Below are positions 1-8,334 of a DNA stretch of 19,637 nt, in pieces. A model generated the notes under the pieces. It had not been told where the DNA came from, searched no databases, and saw nothing but the letters and a program-made list of their open reading frames with translations. Both the position numbers and the translations under genes were made by a program. Each line of letters opens with the position of its first letter. Within the stretch, counting starts at the first letter, position 1. The stretch comes from Funneliformis mosseae (lineage: Eukaryota; Glomeromycota; Glomeromycetes; Glomerales; Glomeraceae). Location: positions 1 through 19,637 of the forward strand of contig CAJVPP010001491.1 in NCBI GenBank assembly GCA_910592005.1, given 5' to 3'.

Positions 1-63
1 AAAAAGTGATCGACAAGCTGCATATTTAATTAGTAAATCCATTTGACCCCCCTGATTCCGGAA

Positions 64-1315
64 ATGACCAGTGACTGTGATAGTCACATGCCGCAACGCG
101 AAAAGGTATCGATGAATTTTATCACTAAAAAAATATATATCCGTAGCAAAAAAAAAGAAACGAATTTGTCATAAGAATGGTAAATTTCACTTCAAATTAG
201 TTAGCTTATAATATCTTTTAGATTAGAACATATTTTTAATTTTTAATAGGACCAGTCAAGCAAACAAAACGCTGCCAAGTCGCCGCCCCAACATAACCGC
301 GTCTTGCAGGAAATCACTGGCCCTTTGGTTTTTCAGTGTTTGAAATGTCGGTTGATTGTGGGAGATTCGTTTGCATTTGTTACAGCAGATCGTGAATTGA
401 ATTCAGTCGTGTTATATGGTTAGTAGATTTAAAACTTCTTTACGTGTTTAATTTTGTAACTCGATTATTTATCAGTTTTTTTTATTGTCGACCTTAAATA
501 TGAATTTCAGCAAAACCCCACAATCTTAGGCTTGGTACTGATCTATTATGGTCAAGAGAAGGCATTGATGTTGGAAGGTAAATATGAATGGAATAATGAA
601 TCTTTCAATTTGATAAGACGATGACTCATTTTCCATCTCGATTACATAGTACATACATTTTGATATATTGCATTGGTTGTAATTCGACACTCGGGAAAGT
701 ATGGCGCACAACGCCACGTAAATTGGATTATATTCGGTATTAAATATTATATATATTCTCACATTTTAATTCAATAAATTGCTTATGTGCGGAAATTCGA
801 TTTGCTTCTATAAAGTGATTTGTACTCGTTAAATCTAGATCGCGTAATGATGTAAGTAATTAATTTTAATAAATTTAACGTGGCCAAGAAAATTTCGTTA
901 ATTCATTGATTTCACTAGATATCAACTTGGAGATTTTATTGATCCAAAATCCACGCCGTCAGATACTCATACTTTACCGAGTGCTAGGATGCAACAAATA
1001 TCAATAAATAAGGTATAATCTTTAATAAGAAACTCATAAAATTTACGCGTCACAATGGGCTAATTTATTGATTTTAACATGAAAATGGTGAAAGCTTAAA
1101 GACATGATTTTGATGCTTAATGAGCGAATTACAACAATGGAGCATGCTCTAAGTAAATGCGTCAACATGACATCGAATGATTCTGCGGCATCCTCAAATG
1201 AAGGTAACGCGTGTATTGTTACGTTTCATGATATGAAATTCATTTAACTTGAGGTTTTTTATTAGGACGGAATAAATCAATCGAGGCACATCCAAACCAT
1301 CGAATTCTAGGATAA
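64..1315 (+). CDS. mis18: Mis18-family centromere protein, 8 exons, 217 aa
   Basis: Mis18 proteins form the complex that licenses loading of the centromeric histone CENP-A. Exons by hand: 64-105, 250-418, 511-577, 650-736, 816-851, 919-1012, 1095-1203, 1266-1315, all with GT..AG introns of 62-144 bp and closing phases. The Mis18/Yippee-type zinc domain covers about residues 38-140. Its two CxxC motifs are C44/C47 in GPLVFQCLKCRLIVGDS and C100/C103 in YCIGCNSTLGKVWR, followed by TTPRKLDYIRDLYSL and the family-typical YQLG (135-138). Residues 166-190 (LKDMILMLNERITTMEHALS) form the expected C-terminal helix/coiled coil, then a short basic tail. The start is the first ATG after in-frame TAG/TAA at 31-36; M9 is a weaker alternative, and an upstream non-coding exon cannot be excluded. 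It converges on the TCTP gene. Seen: motifs and splice sites. Known: domain function. Inferred: exact exon ends. Confidence 0.9.
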
Positions 1316-1849
1316 TTGATTGTTGAAATTGTTGAAATTAGAATTTTGTAACGGTGCACTTTCTTTTTTTTTTTTCAACACTTTGAACGAGTTTTCAGAG
1401 TTTGTCGCGTCAATGGTACTACAATTTGAATAAATTATTAATCTTCGCAAACGATTTTGTTTACTTTCAATTTAATATATTCATACAAGATGAACTTGAG
1501 AACTTTTAACATTCAACTATAAGTCACATGTGGTTTAATTAGCACTGACAGTCTTGGTAGATAAATTATTAAGAGCAATTATTTTTGTAACTTATACAAA
1601 TTTATACAAATTTCAAAAAGAAGTTGCTAAATCCTCGCGTAATAATTTAAAGAAAAAAATCTGATTACATTCTATTTGTAATGAAATTATTTAATTCACT
1701 AGAGACTTTTTTTCACTCGCGACTTAAATGGTTAAAAAAAGTATAACCTATTCAAATAATTAAATTCTAAGCAAATTTTCTTTTTTTTTTTTTTTTAATA
1801 ATATGATAAAATAAATTGTTATGATAATCTATGATTATTGAGGTTTCAA
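1316..1849. other. Convergent intergenic region, no gene seen
   Basis: This is the tail-to-tail spacer between Mis18 (+) and TCTP (-), 534 bp. It holds T-rich tracts (about 1364-1375 and 1780-1797) and must contain the 3' UTRs and polyadenylation signals of both genes. I see no coding stretch or repeat. Confidence 0.6.
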
Positions 1850-2714
1850 TCACTATAAAATAATGATTATTATTAGTGTTAAGAATTATAATATGAGCTT
1901 TTTAAAATATTTATAATATATACATACCACTTTCTCTTCTTTCAGGCCATCTTTGAACAATGTGATATACGGTGTAATCCCGTCCTCGCGATAATTCAAT
2001 AATGCGATCATACCATCTTGACTAAAGCTTTCACCAGTATAGAACTGATAATCTATTTGATATTTTTTTTTTTTAAAAAAAAAAAAAAAATTGAAAAGTT
2101 TCGATTATTATTCTACTTTTTCACAGAAAAAAAAAATTTTTTTTATCTTTATATTTTTAATCCTAAATGTTACCTTTGAAATTATCAAAGATTTTTTTAG
2201 AGAAAGTGCTAATTTTCCCTTGCCATTCTTTTACATCTATTTCTGGATTTTCCTTTTTAACATGTTCAGTAAGTTTTTTCAAATAACTCTTAAGATAGGT
2301 TTGAAAGGCTTTCTTATCAAAAGAAGTTTCTTGAAGACGAAAAGCGTGAATTACATTATTAACTTTTACGGAGCCCTCTTCGAGAGCTTCTTCGCTCTCT
2401 TCAGCTGAGGGATTTGCTCCAATGTCAACATCAGCTCCTTCCTTAACTGTTACAAGCTTTTACATGAAAAATGTCAAAATCCTTACTTTAGATTAAATAC
2501 ATTTTTAAAATTTATAATGAAATTTCTAAAATCAATAGAAAAAATTTGCAACCTGACAGTCAACTTCAAAGGCAACGTCGCCAACCAATTTCATAGGGTA
2601 AGCATCAGAAACAAATTCGTCACCTAAGAAAATAAAATAAAATTTTAATTTTTTCCCTTAATTTTTATTTTCTTCAAAATTCATACCGCTAAAGGCGTCT
2701 TTGTAGATAATCAT
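1850..2714 (-). CDS. TMA19: Translationally controlled tumour protein (TCTP), 5 exons, 169 aa
   Basis: TCTP is a conserved cytoplasmic, ribosome-associated protein (yeast Tma19) with an Mss4-like fold, linked to growth and stress responses. Exons on the minus strand: 2714-2687, 2623-2553, 2456-2174, 2052-1928, 1852-1850; total 510 nt. The protein starts [10 protein letters not shown] and carries the TCTP1 signature DIGANPSAE (residues 44-52). An acidic loop (SEEALEEGS) follows, then [20 protein letters not shown], the helical hairpin [20 protein letters not shown], and the C-terminal core YQFYTGESF and [19 protein letters not shown]. It ends EEKV, as in fungal orthologues. The last exon is only the TGA stop: the intron 1853-1927 (donor GTATGT, CACTAAT branch site, acceptor TTTTATAG) falls between the final Val codon and the stop. 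Unspliced, the reading frame would add about a dozen residues. The 335-bp gap to the FKBP start region probably holds the FKBP 3' UTR and the TCTP promoter. Confidence 0.95.
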
Positions 2715-3049
2715 TTTTGTGAAGATGGGCTTTCCTTATTAATGATGAAAAAAAGAAATTCAAATAATTTTTTTTGATTTTTTTTTTTTTTTTTTTATAT
2801 ATATGATGATCAAAAATGAATTTGATTTGACGAAATTTTCATTGGTTAATTTATATTCATTATAGACCAACATTTTTAATGATTAGGTAGGTCACTTTAG
2901 AAATACGATTCACGAAATTTTTTTTATTAAATAAATATTCATTAAATTCGTAAACAAAATTATCTATGATTTCTACTTTGATTACAAATTATTAGGTAAT
3001 AATTGACTTAAAAACAAAAAAAAACAATTAATTGTAATATTACAATCAA
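2715..3049. promoter_or_regulatory. Spacer holding TCTP 5' and FKBP 3' flanks
   Basis: This AT-rich spacer of 335 bp lies between two minus-strand genes. It contains a long T tract (about 2776-2796) just upstream of the TCTP ATG. Such T/A tracts are common in fungal promoters, so a promoter role is inferred. No ORF or repeat was recognised. Confidence 0.4.
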
Positions 3050-3908
3050 TTAAAGCTCGTATCTATTTTTTCCGATTCCAACCAATTCAACATCGAATAC
3101 AAGAGCAGCATTTGCTAAATTATCATTTTTTTTAACAAAAAAAAAGAATGTAAGTTATAAAAATCTTTAAAATTTCAAACATTAGATAAATTGTTCTAAC
3201 AATTAATTACCGGGAATGAGTGGCGGATTGCCTCTTGGACCATAACCCAAATCAGAGGGGATAATTAATTTGCGCTTTTCTCCAATACACATGCTTTGGG
3301 ATTTGATGGAAAGTTTAATAAGACGTGTTGAAAAGTAATCAAATAATATTGAAACTAATGAATCATATAAGACTTACCCATGCAAACCTTGATCCCAACC
3401 TACATTGTAAAATGAATAAGTCAATATAAAAATTTAAAAAAAACGAAATATGACATTTTTGATTAGGATCCAAACGAACCTTTAATAACTTGATTGCCAC
3501 CTAAGGTGAATGTAAAAGGTGTACCACGGGGAATACTAGAATCAAATTCTTTACCATTTTCGAATAATGTTCCTGTGTAGTGAACAGATATCGAATCCCT
3601 AAAGAAAATATCGTCATAAAGAATTCAGCGGAACTCGGATTTTAACGAAATTGATTTGAATTTTAATTTACCCATTCTTAGTTCTTTTACGACATATCCC
3701 ATCGGGAATACGATTCTTAATACCTTATATCATGAGTGTATAAGATAAAAAAACGTTAATACACCATACATGAAATGCACTGTACGACAAGATAAAGTAA
3801 AGCGTACTTACCAACTTGCAAATTCTTTGGAGGTTCCTTAGCATCAACAAAAAGACTTGTCAAGCAAACAATAACAATGAAAAACAAGATTATTATATTT
3901 TGTCTCAT
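3050..3908 (-). CDS. FPR2: FKBP2-type peptidyl-prolyl cis-trans isomerase, ER lumen, 6 exons, 145 aa
   Basis: FKBP prolyl isomerase with secretory features. Exons on the minus strand: 3908-3812, 3723-3672, 3598-3480, 3399-3378 (a 22-nt microexon), 3293-3211, 3114-3050; 438 nt in all. Residues 1-23 ([20 protein letters not shown], then VDA) are a clear signal peptide, which is why I chose this ATG and not the in-frame one 19 codons upstream. All FKBP12-type active-site residues are present: Y57, F68, D69, F78, V87, I88, W91 (in QVIKGWDQGL), Y114 (LGYG) and F131 (ALVFDVEL). C43 and C99 match the disulphide pair known for the FKBP13/FKBP2 branch. The C-terminus RYEL resembles the RTEL-type ER-retention tail of that branch. 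Length fits the family (about 140 aa). The yeast-style symbol is by family resemblance. Confidence 0.94.
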
Positions 3909-4335
3909 TTTCAAAAAGTTTTTTTTACAAAAATAAGTTTTGGGATAAAAAATTATTTTGTTCACCAGTATTAAAATATGTGAAAATTTTTAATTTAGTG
4001 GATGAACTTAAAATAAAAAGGAGTGGGGAACTCGAGATCCCACAAGTTCAAAAAAAGTAGAAACCTCCGTTGTCAATAAATGATTGGTAGAAATAATCAA
4101 TAATTTGGGTACAATGTTCATTATGTACATTAGCGCGTAATTTTTTTTTTTTTTTTAAAAAATAAGAAATTAATGAGAGATCAAAATGTTTGATGTTAAT
4201 GAAAAAAGGGTTTCATGTTTTAATATACTGTATCAAAGATTTCATTGGATTTGTCTATGTAATAGTTTTCATAGTATATTATACATTATTTCATAAATCT
4301 TATTGGTAAAAAATTAAGACATCAAAATTAATAAA
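3909..4335. promoter_or_regulatory. FKBP upstream region, no gene seen
   Basis: This is the AT-rich flank upstream of the FKBP start codon, presumably its 5' UTR and promoter. It includes a short GC-richer stretch near 4020-4050 and a T tract (4141-4156). No coding signal or repeat was recognised; function is inferred from position only. Confidence 0.35.
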
Positions 4336-4339
4336 AATA

Positions 4340-4997
4340 CGTGCCTACTAAATACTTTGCATAACACAAAGATTTTTACAAGTTGAATGAATTTCTCCAA
4401 AACCTTACCAGCAACTTTGATATGGTTTATCTGATCAGCTTTTAGAGGTTGTGGATTGTTATCTGATGAAGAGTTTGAAACTTGGAATTAAAATTGCTTT
4501 GGAATCTTTTCAAAAATGGTGACCTTGCCGAATTGGTGGGAATAATGCGCATATAGCTTTATCATGTGACACTTGAAAAGCTTTAGATTTCTCCACCTTC
4601 TGATTTAGAATTACGATTTGTTCAGGATTTAAAGATAATGGAATAACAAATAACTTTTGGTTTGAGCGAATTGCTGTACCAAAATGGCAATTTCCTCGAA
4701 AAATTTACATAATTCTGCATTTGCAATGATCCAAAATATATTTTTCCCTTTATGATTTCATCAAAAGCAACATCTATTACATTGTTATCTACTAGCAGCA
4801 AGTCAAGGGACTCTTCAACAAATTGGATTTGAACACATATGCAAACATGACATCACAAATAAAATAGTCAAAACTTCGTTTGTCATCAGATAAAATTTCA
4901 AAAGAAAATTTGGAAAAATTAAAGAAAGTGCGAAAACAAATAAACGAGTTAAGAAGTTCACTTTAGGAAATACAATCTCAGCTATTTGGGCCATCAA
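4340..4997 (-). pseudogene. Decayed gene remnant of unknown family, frameshifted
   Basis: On the minus strand, coding-looking pieces follow one another but jump between frames. From right to left: an open stretch beginning MMAQIAEIVFPKVNF (4997-4815); ESLDLLLVDNNVIDVAFDEI; NAELCKFFEEIAILVQQFAQ; SLNPEQIVILNQKVEKSKAF then SHDKAICALFPPIRQG; and DNNPQPLKADQINHIKVAGK then VLEKFIQLVKI (near 4375). At least three frame changes and several stops separate them, without convincing splice sites at each change. I do not recognise the family. The amphipathic helix-like pieces suggest a once-functional protein. It could be a poorly resolved multi-exon gene, but a pseudogene is more likely. Confidence 0.4.
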
Positions 4998-5157
4998 AGC
5001 TTTTTAAATAATTGCTTTGCTAAATTTATTTGCATTATCATTTAAAAATTAATAAAATATTATCGTATTATATATATTTGCATTATTGTAAAATTAAAAT
5101 TTTTAATAAAAAAATTTCAATTAGTAACTTTTGATTTACATAGCTGACCGCGCACCC

Positions 5158-5362
5158 AATGTCACACTTCTGTTTTTAGTTGGAAATTTTTCGGTATGTG
5201 ATTCCTTATTTGTCACATATCATTTGTCACCGGGACTATCACTTAATTCCGTAATTCTGGCCAAAAAATCGGGATCGAACGCGGTCCCCATGTTTGGAAA
5301 CGTCCCGATCAGCATTCCATTATGACAAATTTGTTAAAATCTGACTGATTTCATGTGACATT
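5158..5362. repeat. GC-richer foldback repeat (MITE-like, unclassified)
   Basis: A 205-bp block stands out from its AT-rich surroundings by higher GC. It has several inverted pairs nested inside each other: AATGTCACA (5158-5166) with TGTGACATT (5354-5362); ATTTGTCA (5222-5229) with TGACAAAT (5333-5340); ATCGGGA (5268-5274) with TCCCGAT (5303-5309). TTTGTCAC also occurs as a direct repeat near 5210 and 5223. Open reading through it gives no recognisable protein. A small non-autonomous foldback element is the simplest explanation; no target duplication was identified. Confidence 0.5.
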
Positions 5363-5380
5363 TAATCGTGTAACCACTAT

Positions 5381-5477
5381 ATGTTGTCGCGTTTTGAATA
5401 CAAATTTACTTCTTTTAAAAAGGACGGGTTTGATTACTTTACTCAAACTTTTGTAGACGATTGGGATCCATTAGACT
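5381..5477 (+). other. Exon-like open stretch cut by the hAT left end
   Basis: An ATG at 5381 opens a frame (MLSRFEYKFTSFKKDGFDYF, then TQTFVDDWDPLD) whose base composition looks more coding-like than the DNA around it. It runs straight into the proposed hAT terminus at 5478. It may be the 5' part of a gene or of another repeat broken by the hAT insertion. The matching continuation was not found to the right of the hAT at 17.55 kb. Unrecognised. Confidence 0.25.
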
Positions 5478-5499
5478 CAGTGATGTGCATTATGTGCTT

Positions 5500-5650
5500 C
5501 ATTGGAATTGGAAGACCTATTGGAAATTTTGGAAGAATTGGAAGGATTTCGATCTTCCAATAAGTCATGTGCATTGGAAGCTTTCAATCAAATTTTTGTA
5601 CTATTGGAATTGGTTATTGGAAGATTCCAATACAGCTTCTAATACTTCTA
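5500..5650 (+). repeat. hAT left subterminal region with repeated TTGGAA motifs
   Basis: TTGGAA or TTGGAAG occurs about eight times between 5502 and 5622, with the inverted form CTTCCAA at 5553-5559, and two TTCTAATAC copies follow. Subterminal repeats of this kind are usual transposase-binding sites in hAT elements. The frame is open (for example WKFWKNWKDFDLPISHVHWK) to a TAA at 5671, but the periodic protein is a by-product of the repeat. The same frame resumes as the transposase after that stop. Confidence 0.55.
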
Positions 5651-5673
5651 ATACTATTTTTAATCATAGATAA

Positions 5674-7730
5674 TCAATCATAGATAATCTTAAATCTTAT
5701 ATAACTTTAAAAAATCTTTTACAAGAATTTTTAAATATTTTATTAAAAATTTTTATTTTTGTATTTATCCATTATAATGAGTATAAAAGAAAAAATAAGC
5801 TCAAAAAGTATTGTTTAATACAATATATTAAAGTTATTAATAAACAAAATAATTGGAATAACTTAACTGTTTGTTTTACATGTTCAGAAAATTTAAAAGA
5901 AGGTGAACTTTTAAAGCATATATTTACAAATAAAAAATTACAAGTAAAAAATCATTTAAAAAATTGTATATACTTTCTAGAAAAAATTATTTATCAAAAA
6001 GAAGTAGATGGTATTATAAATTTAACAATAATGAAAATGATAAAATTGCAAAGTAAAAATGCTTAAAAGTTGATTTAGATTCTGGTAAGATTAGAAAAGA
6101 AAAAGTATTCAAATACTTAGAATCTATGCAAAATAATTTTGATATTATATTTCTTAATTTTTCAGAAACAAAAGTATCTTTAATTTGATCTTTTACTTCA
6201 ACATCAATATTAACAGTATCATCTAAACATTACCTTTATCTAGTTAAAATCAGTAATAATATAATAAAAATATTATTGTTCAAACTTCTACAAAAAAGAA
6301 TAACCTATATTTAAACGTCTTTTATTAAGAATAACTATATCAAATGGGTTTTAACAACATTAGAATTATTTGAATTTTTAAATCCAAATTTAACTTTACC
6401 AGGACAAAAAACTTTATTAAATCATATATTAAATAGTAAAACAATAAGTATAGATTTATTACGAAATAAGAAGTTAAATAATAATAGAGTTAGTATGATA
6501 TTAGTATTTAATAAATGGAAAAATATTTTAAATAAACATATATTTAAATCATTGTTTATTATTTCTTTAAGTAAAATTTTAATATAAAAAGCATTAGATA
6601 TTAGTAATGAAAGAGAACGTATGATTGAAGTAATATCTAAAATTGAGAATTTAATTAAAAGTGCTAATGATTTAAATGCAAAAATAATTGCTATAATTTC
6701 TAATAGTGTTGTAGCTTATGCAGAAACTCAGTAAAATTAATCTATTACATTTATTTATTTATTTTTTAATTATTTAAAATTAATTTTTATATTATTATAA
6801 ATAATGACTTCATTTAAAATAATCTTACATTACATTTTTGCCTTGCTTTACACATCAATATTAGTTAGCAATCTGTGATATCTTTAAAAAATCTTTTATT
6901 TTAAAAGATGTATCAATTAAAGCAATTACAGTGATAATATACTTTAAAAATGAAAATAATAGCTATTTTATTAGTAAATTACAAGATATACAGAAGGAGT
7001 TATATAATAAATATTATTTAATTATAATTTCAGACAAAATTAATTAAATAGTTATTACTTTTATTTTTAAAATTTAGTTTAATTTAAGTAGGCTTTATAA
7101 GTAAGTATAAATTTAAAATTATATATTATTTAATTAATTTATTTACTTATTAATTTTATTTTAGAATTTAGTAATTCAATATAAATATCTTTTAGTAAAA
7201 GCAAGTTCCTTAATAACAAAATATAAAATCTATTTAAACAAAAGTATTTATGGAATTCTTTTTAATTAAAATTAGTAGAATACAATAAAACCTTTACAAA
7301 AATTTTATTATCATACTATAGAACTTTAAATAAACTTCAAAGTAATAAGCTTATCTTTTTGAATTACTTTATGCTTTAGAAAACTTTATTCAGTTTTAGG
7401 ATCAAATTTCAGATGATGAATTAAAAGAAAAAATAATATATTAATTAGAAAAATGTTAAAATTAATGGAAATAATTGTTATTATTACTTTCTTTTACAAT
7501 ATATTTCATCTAAAGTATAAGCTTATATATTTTAATCCTAGGATAGAAATTTATCATTTACTACATTAGAATATTATATAATATATTATTATAAAGCATG
7601 ATTTCAAAAAAAATCAATATGATTATTATTGGATTTTGAAAATTATAATCAGAAAATTAAACTATTTGATGATAAAATTTTAATCAATTTGGTAATAATG
7701 TATTTAAATTTTGAAAGTGCGTTAAAGTGA
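5674..7730 (+). pseudogene. hAT transposase, N-terminal and central parts, inactivated
   Basis: An open frame to 6066 carries a BED-type zinc finger: C (5872), C (5881), H (5953), C (5965), spacing C-x2-C-x23-H-x3-C. The RNase-H-like core follows in broken frames. LLNHILNSKTISIDLLR leads to LVFNKWKNILNKHIFKSLFI, where the first catalytic Asp is Asn (6510-6512). Then ALDISNERERMIEVISKIEN and AIISNSVVAYAET, where the second Asp is Asn (6702-6704). FLPCFTHQ and LAICDIFKKS (6832-6900) and ENFIQF*DQISDDELKEKI (7358-7440) continue the hAT order, ending FNQFGNNVFKF*K (TGA at 7712). Stops lie where family members have W, Q or R. The C-terminal dimerisation part resumes at 16.24 kb. Family assignment is from motif order seen by eye. 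Confidence 0.8.
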
Positions 7731-7760
7731 TTAGTCTAAAGTATAAGCAAAAGACTATAT
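7731..7760 (-). other. Candidate Helitron 3' terminus with hairpin
   Basis: On the minus strand the element ends TAGTCT-loop-AGACTA-A and is followed by T. The stem is 6 bp with a loop of about 14 nt that contains the terminal-like CTAA at its end. Classical Helitron hairpins lie about 10 nt upstream of CTRR; here the stem overlaps it, so this is a good but not perfect match. Support comes from hAT coding sequence ending exactly on the other side. Confidence 0.5.
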
Positions 7761-8334
7761 ATATTTGTAACTAGTATTTGTTTATTCGCTCGCTTATTAC
7801 TCAAGTTGACATATTTATTTATTTATTTGTTTATTTATAATTTTCTGTATTATTCTTTCTAAATAAGCAATTGTATATGTTCAAATTAAACAGAAATATT
7901 AAAGTGCCTTTTTATTTTTATTTTATATTTTTATTTTTATGTATTTTAATTTATTTTTATATTCATGAACTTTGTAATATAAAACAAATTATGTAAAAAT
8001 TAAATAGATATTTTTAGTTATAATAACTATTAATAGTAACTTTACGATTTATTAGAAATTACTTCACAGTTTGCAGTAAGTAATGCATGATAAATATTTT
8101 GCCACTTTGTGACAAAATCTACCAATCATTGCATTGCTCATAGTAACTGTAAAATTATCAGCAATTGCCTATAAAGTTACATTATAATTATCCAGTTTAG
8201 ATAATTAAACTTTTGCTGTTGCAAATTATTTCACAGCCTAAGTATAATTATTATATGTGGCTATGTAATTATTCTTATACCTTAATATTATAAAATGCCT
8301 TTTTTGATATATTATTTTTTTTACTATTTTGTTC
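7761..8334. other. Helitron 3' non-coding region
   Basis: AT-rich DNA between the Helitron 3' end and the helicase C-terminus. It contains a TTTA run (about 7812-7840: TTTATTTATTTATTTG) and no coding signal in either strand that I could link to a family. Confidence 0.5.

Noticed and set aside
526..762. Minus-strand 78-codon open frame
   Set aside because: It lies antisense to Mis18 exons and introns and has no family-like motif.
2091..2408. Plus-strand 105-codon, hydrophobic open frame
   Set aside because: It is the antisense shadow of TCTP exon 3 (2174-2456).
3909..3965. Upstream in-frame ATG giving FKBP a 19-residue N-terminal extension
   Set aside because: The extension would bury the signal peptide; the inner Met gives a standard signal sequence and family length.
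5271..5282. tRNA gene or tRNA-derived SINE from the B-box-like GGGATCGAACGC (complement)
   Set aside because: There is no convincing A box and no cloverleaf; kept only as a weak option for the repeat's origin.
5131..5325. Protein-coding reading of the foldback block
   Set aside because: The open frame coincides with nested inverted repeats and has no recognisable domain.
7812..7840. CRISPR-like or satellite array in the TTTA repeats
   Set aside because: It is a short simple-sequence tract without spacers.
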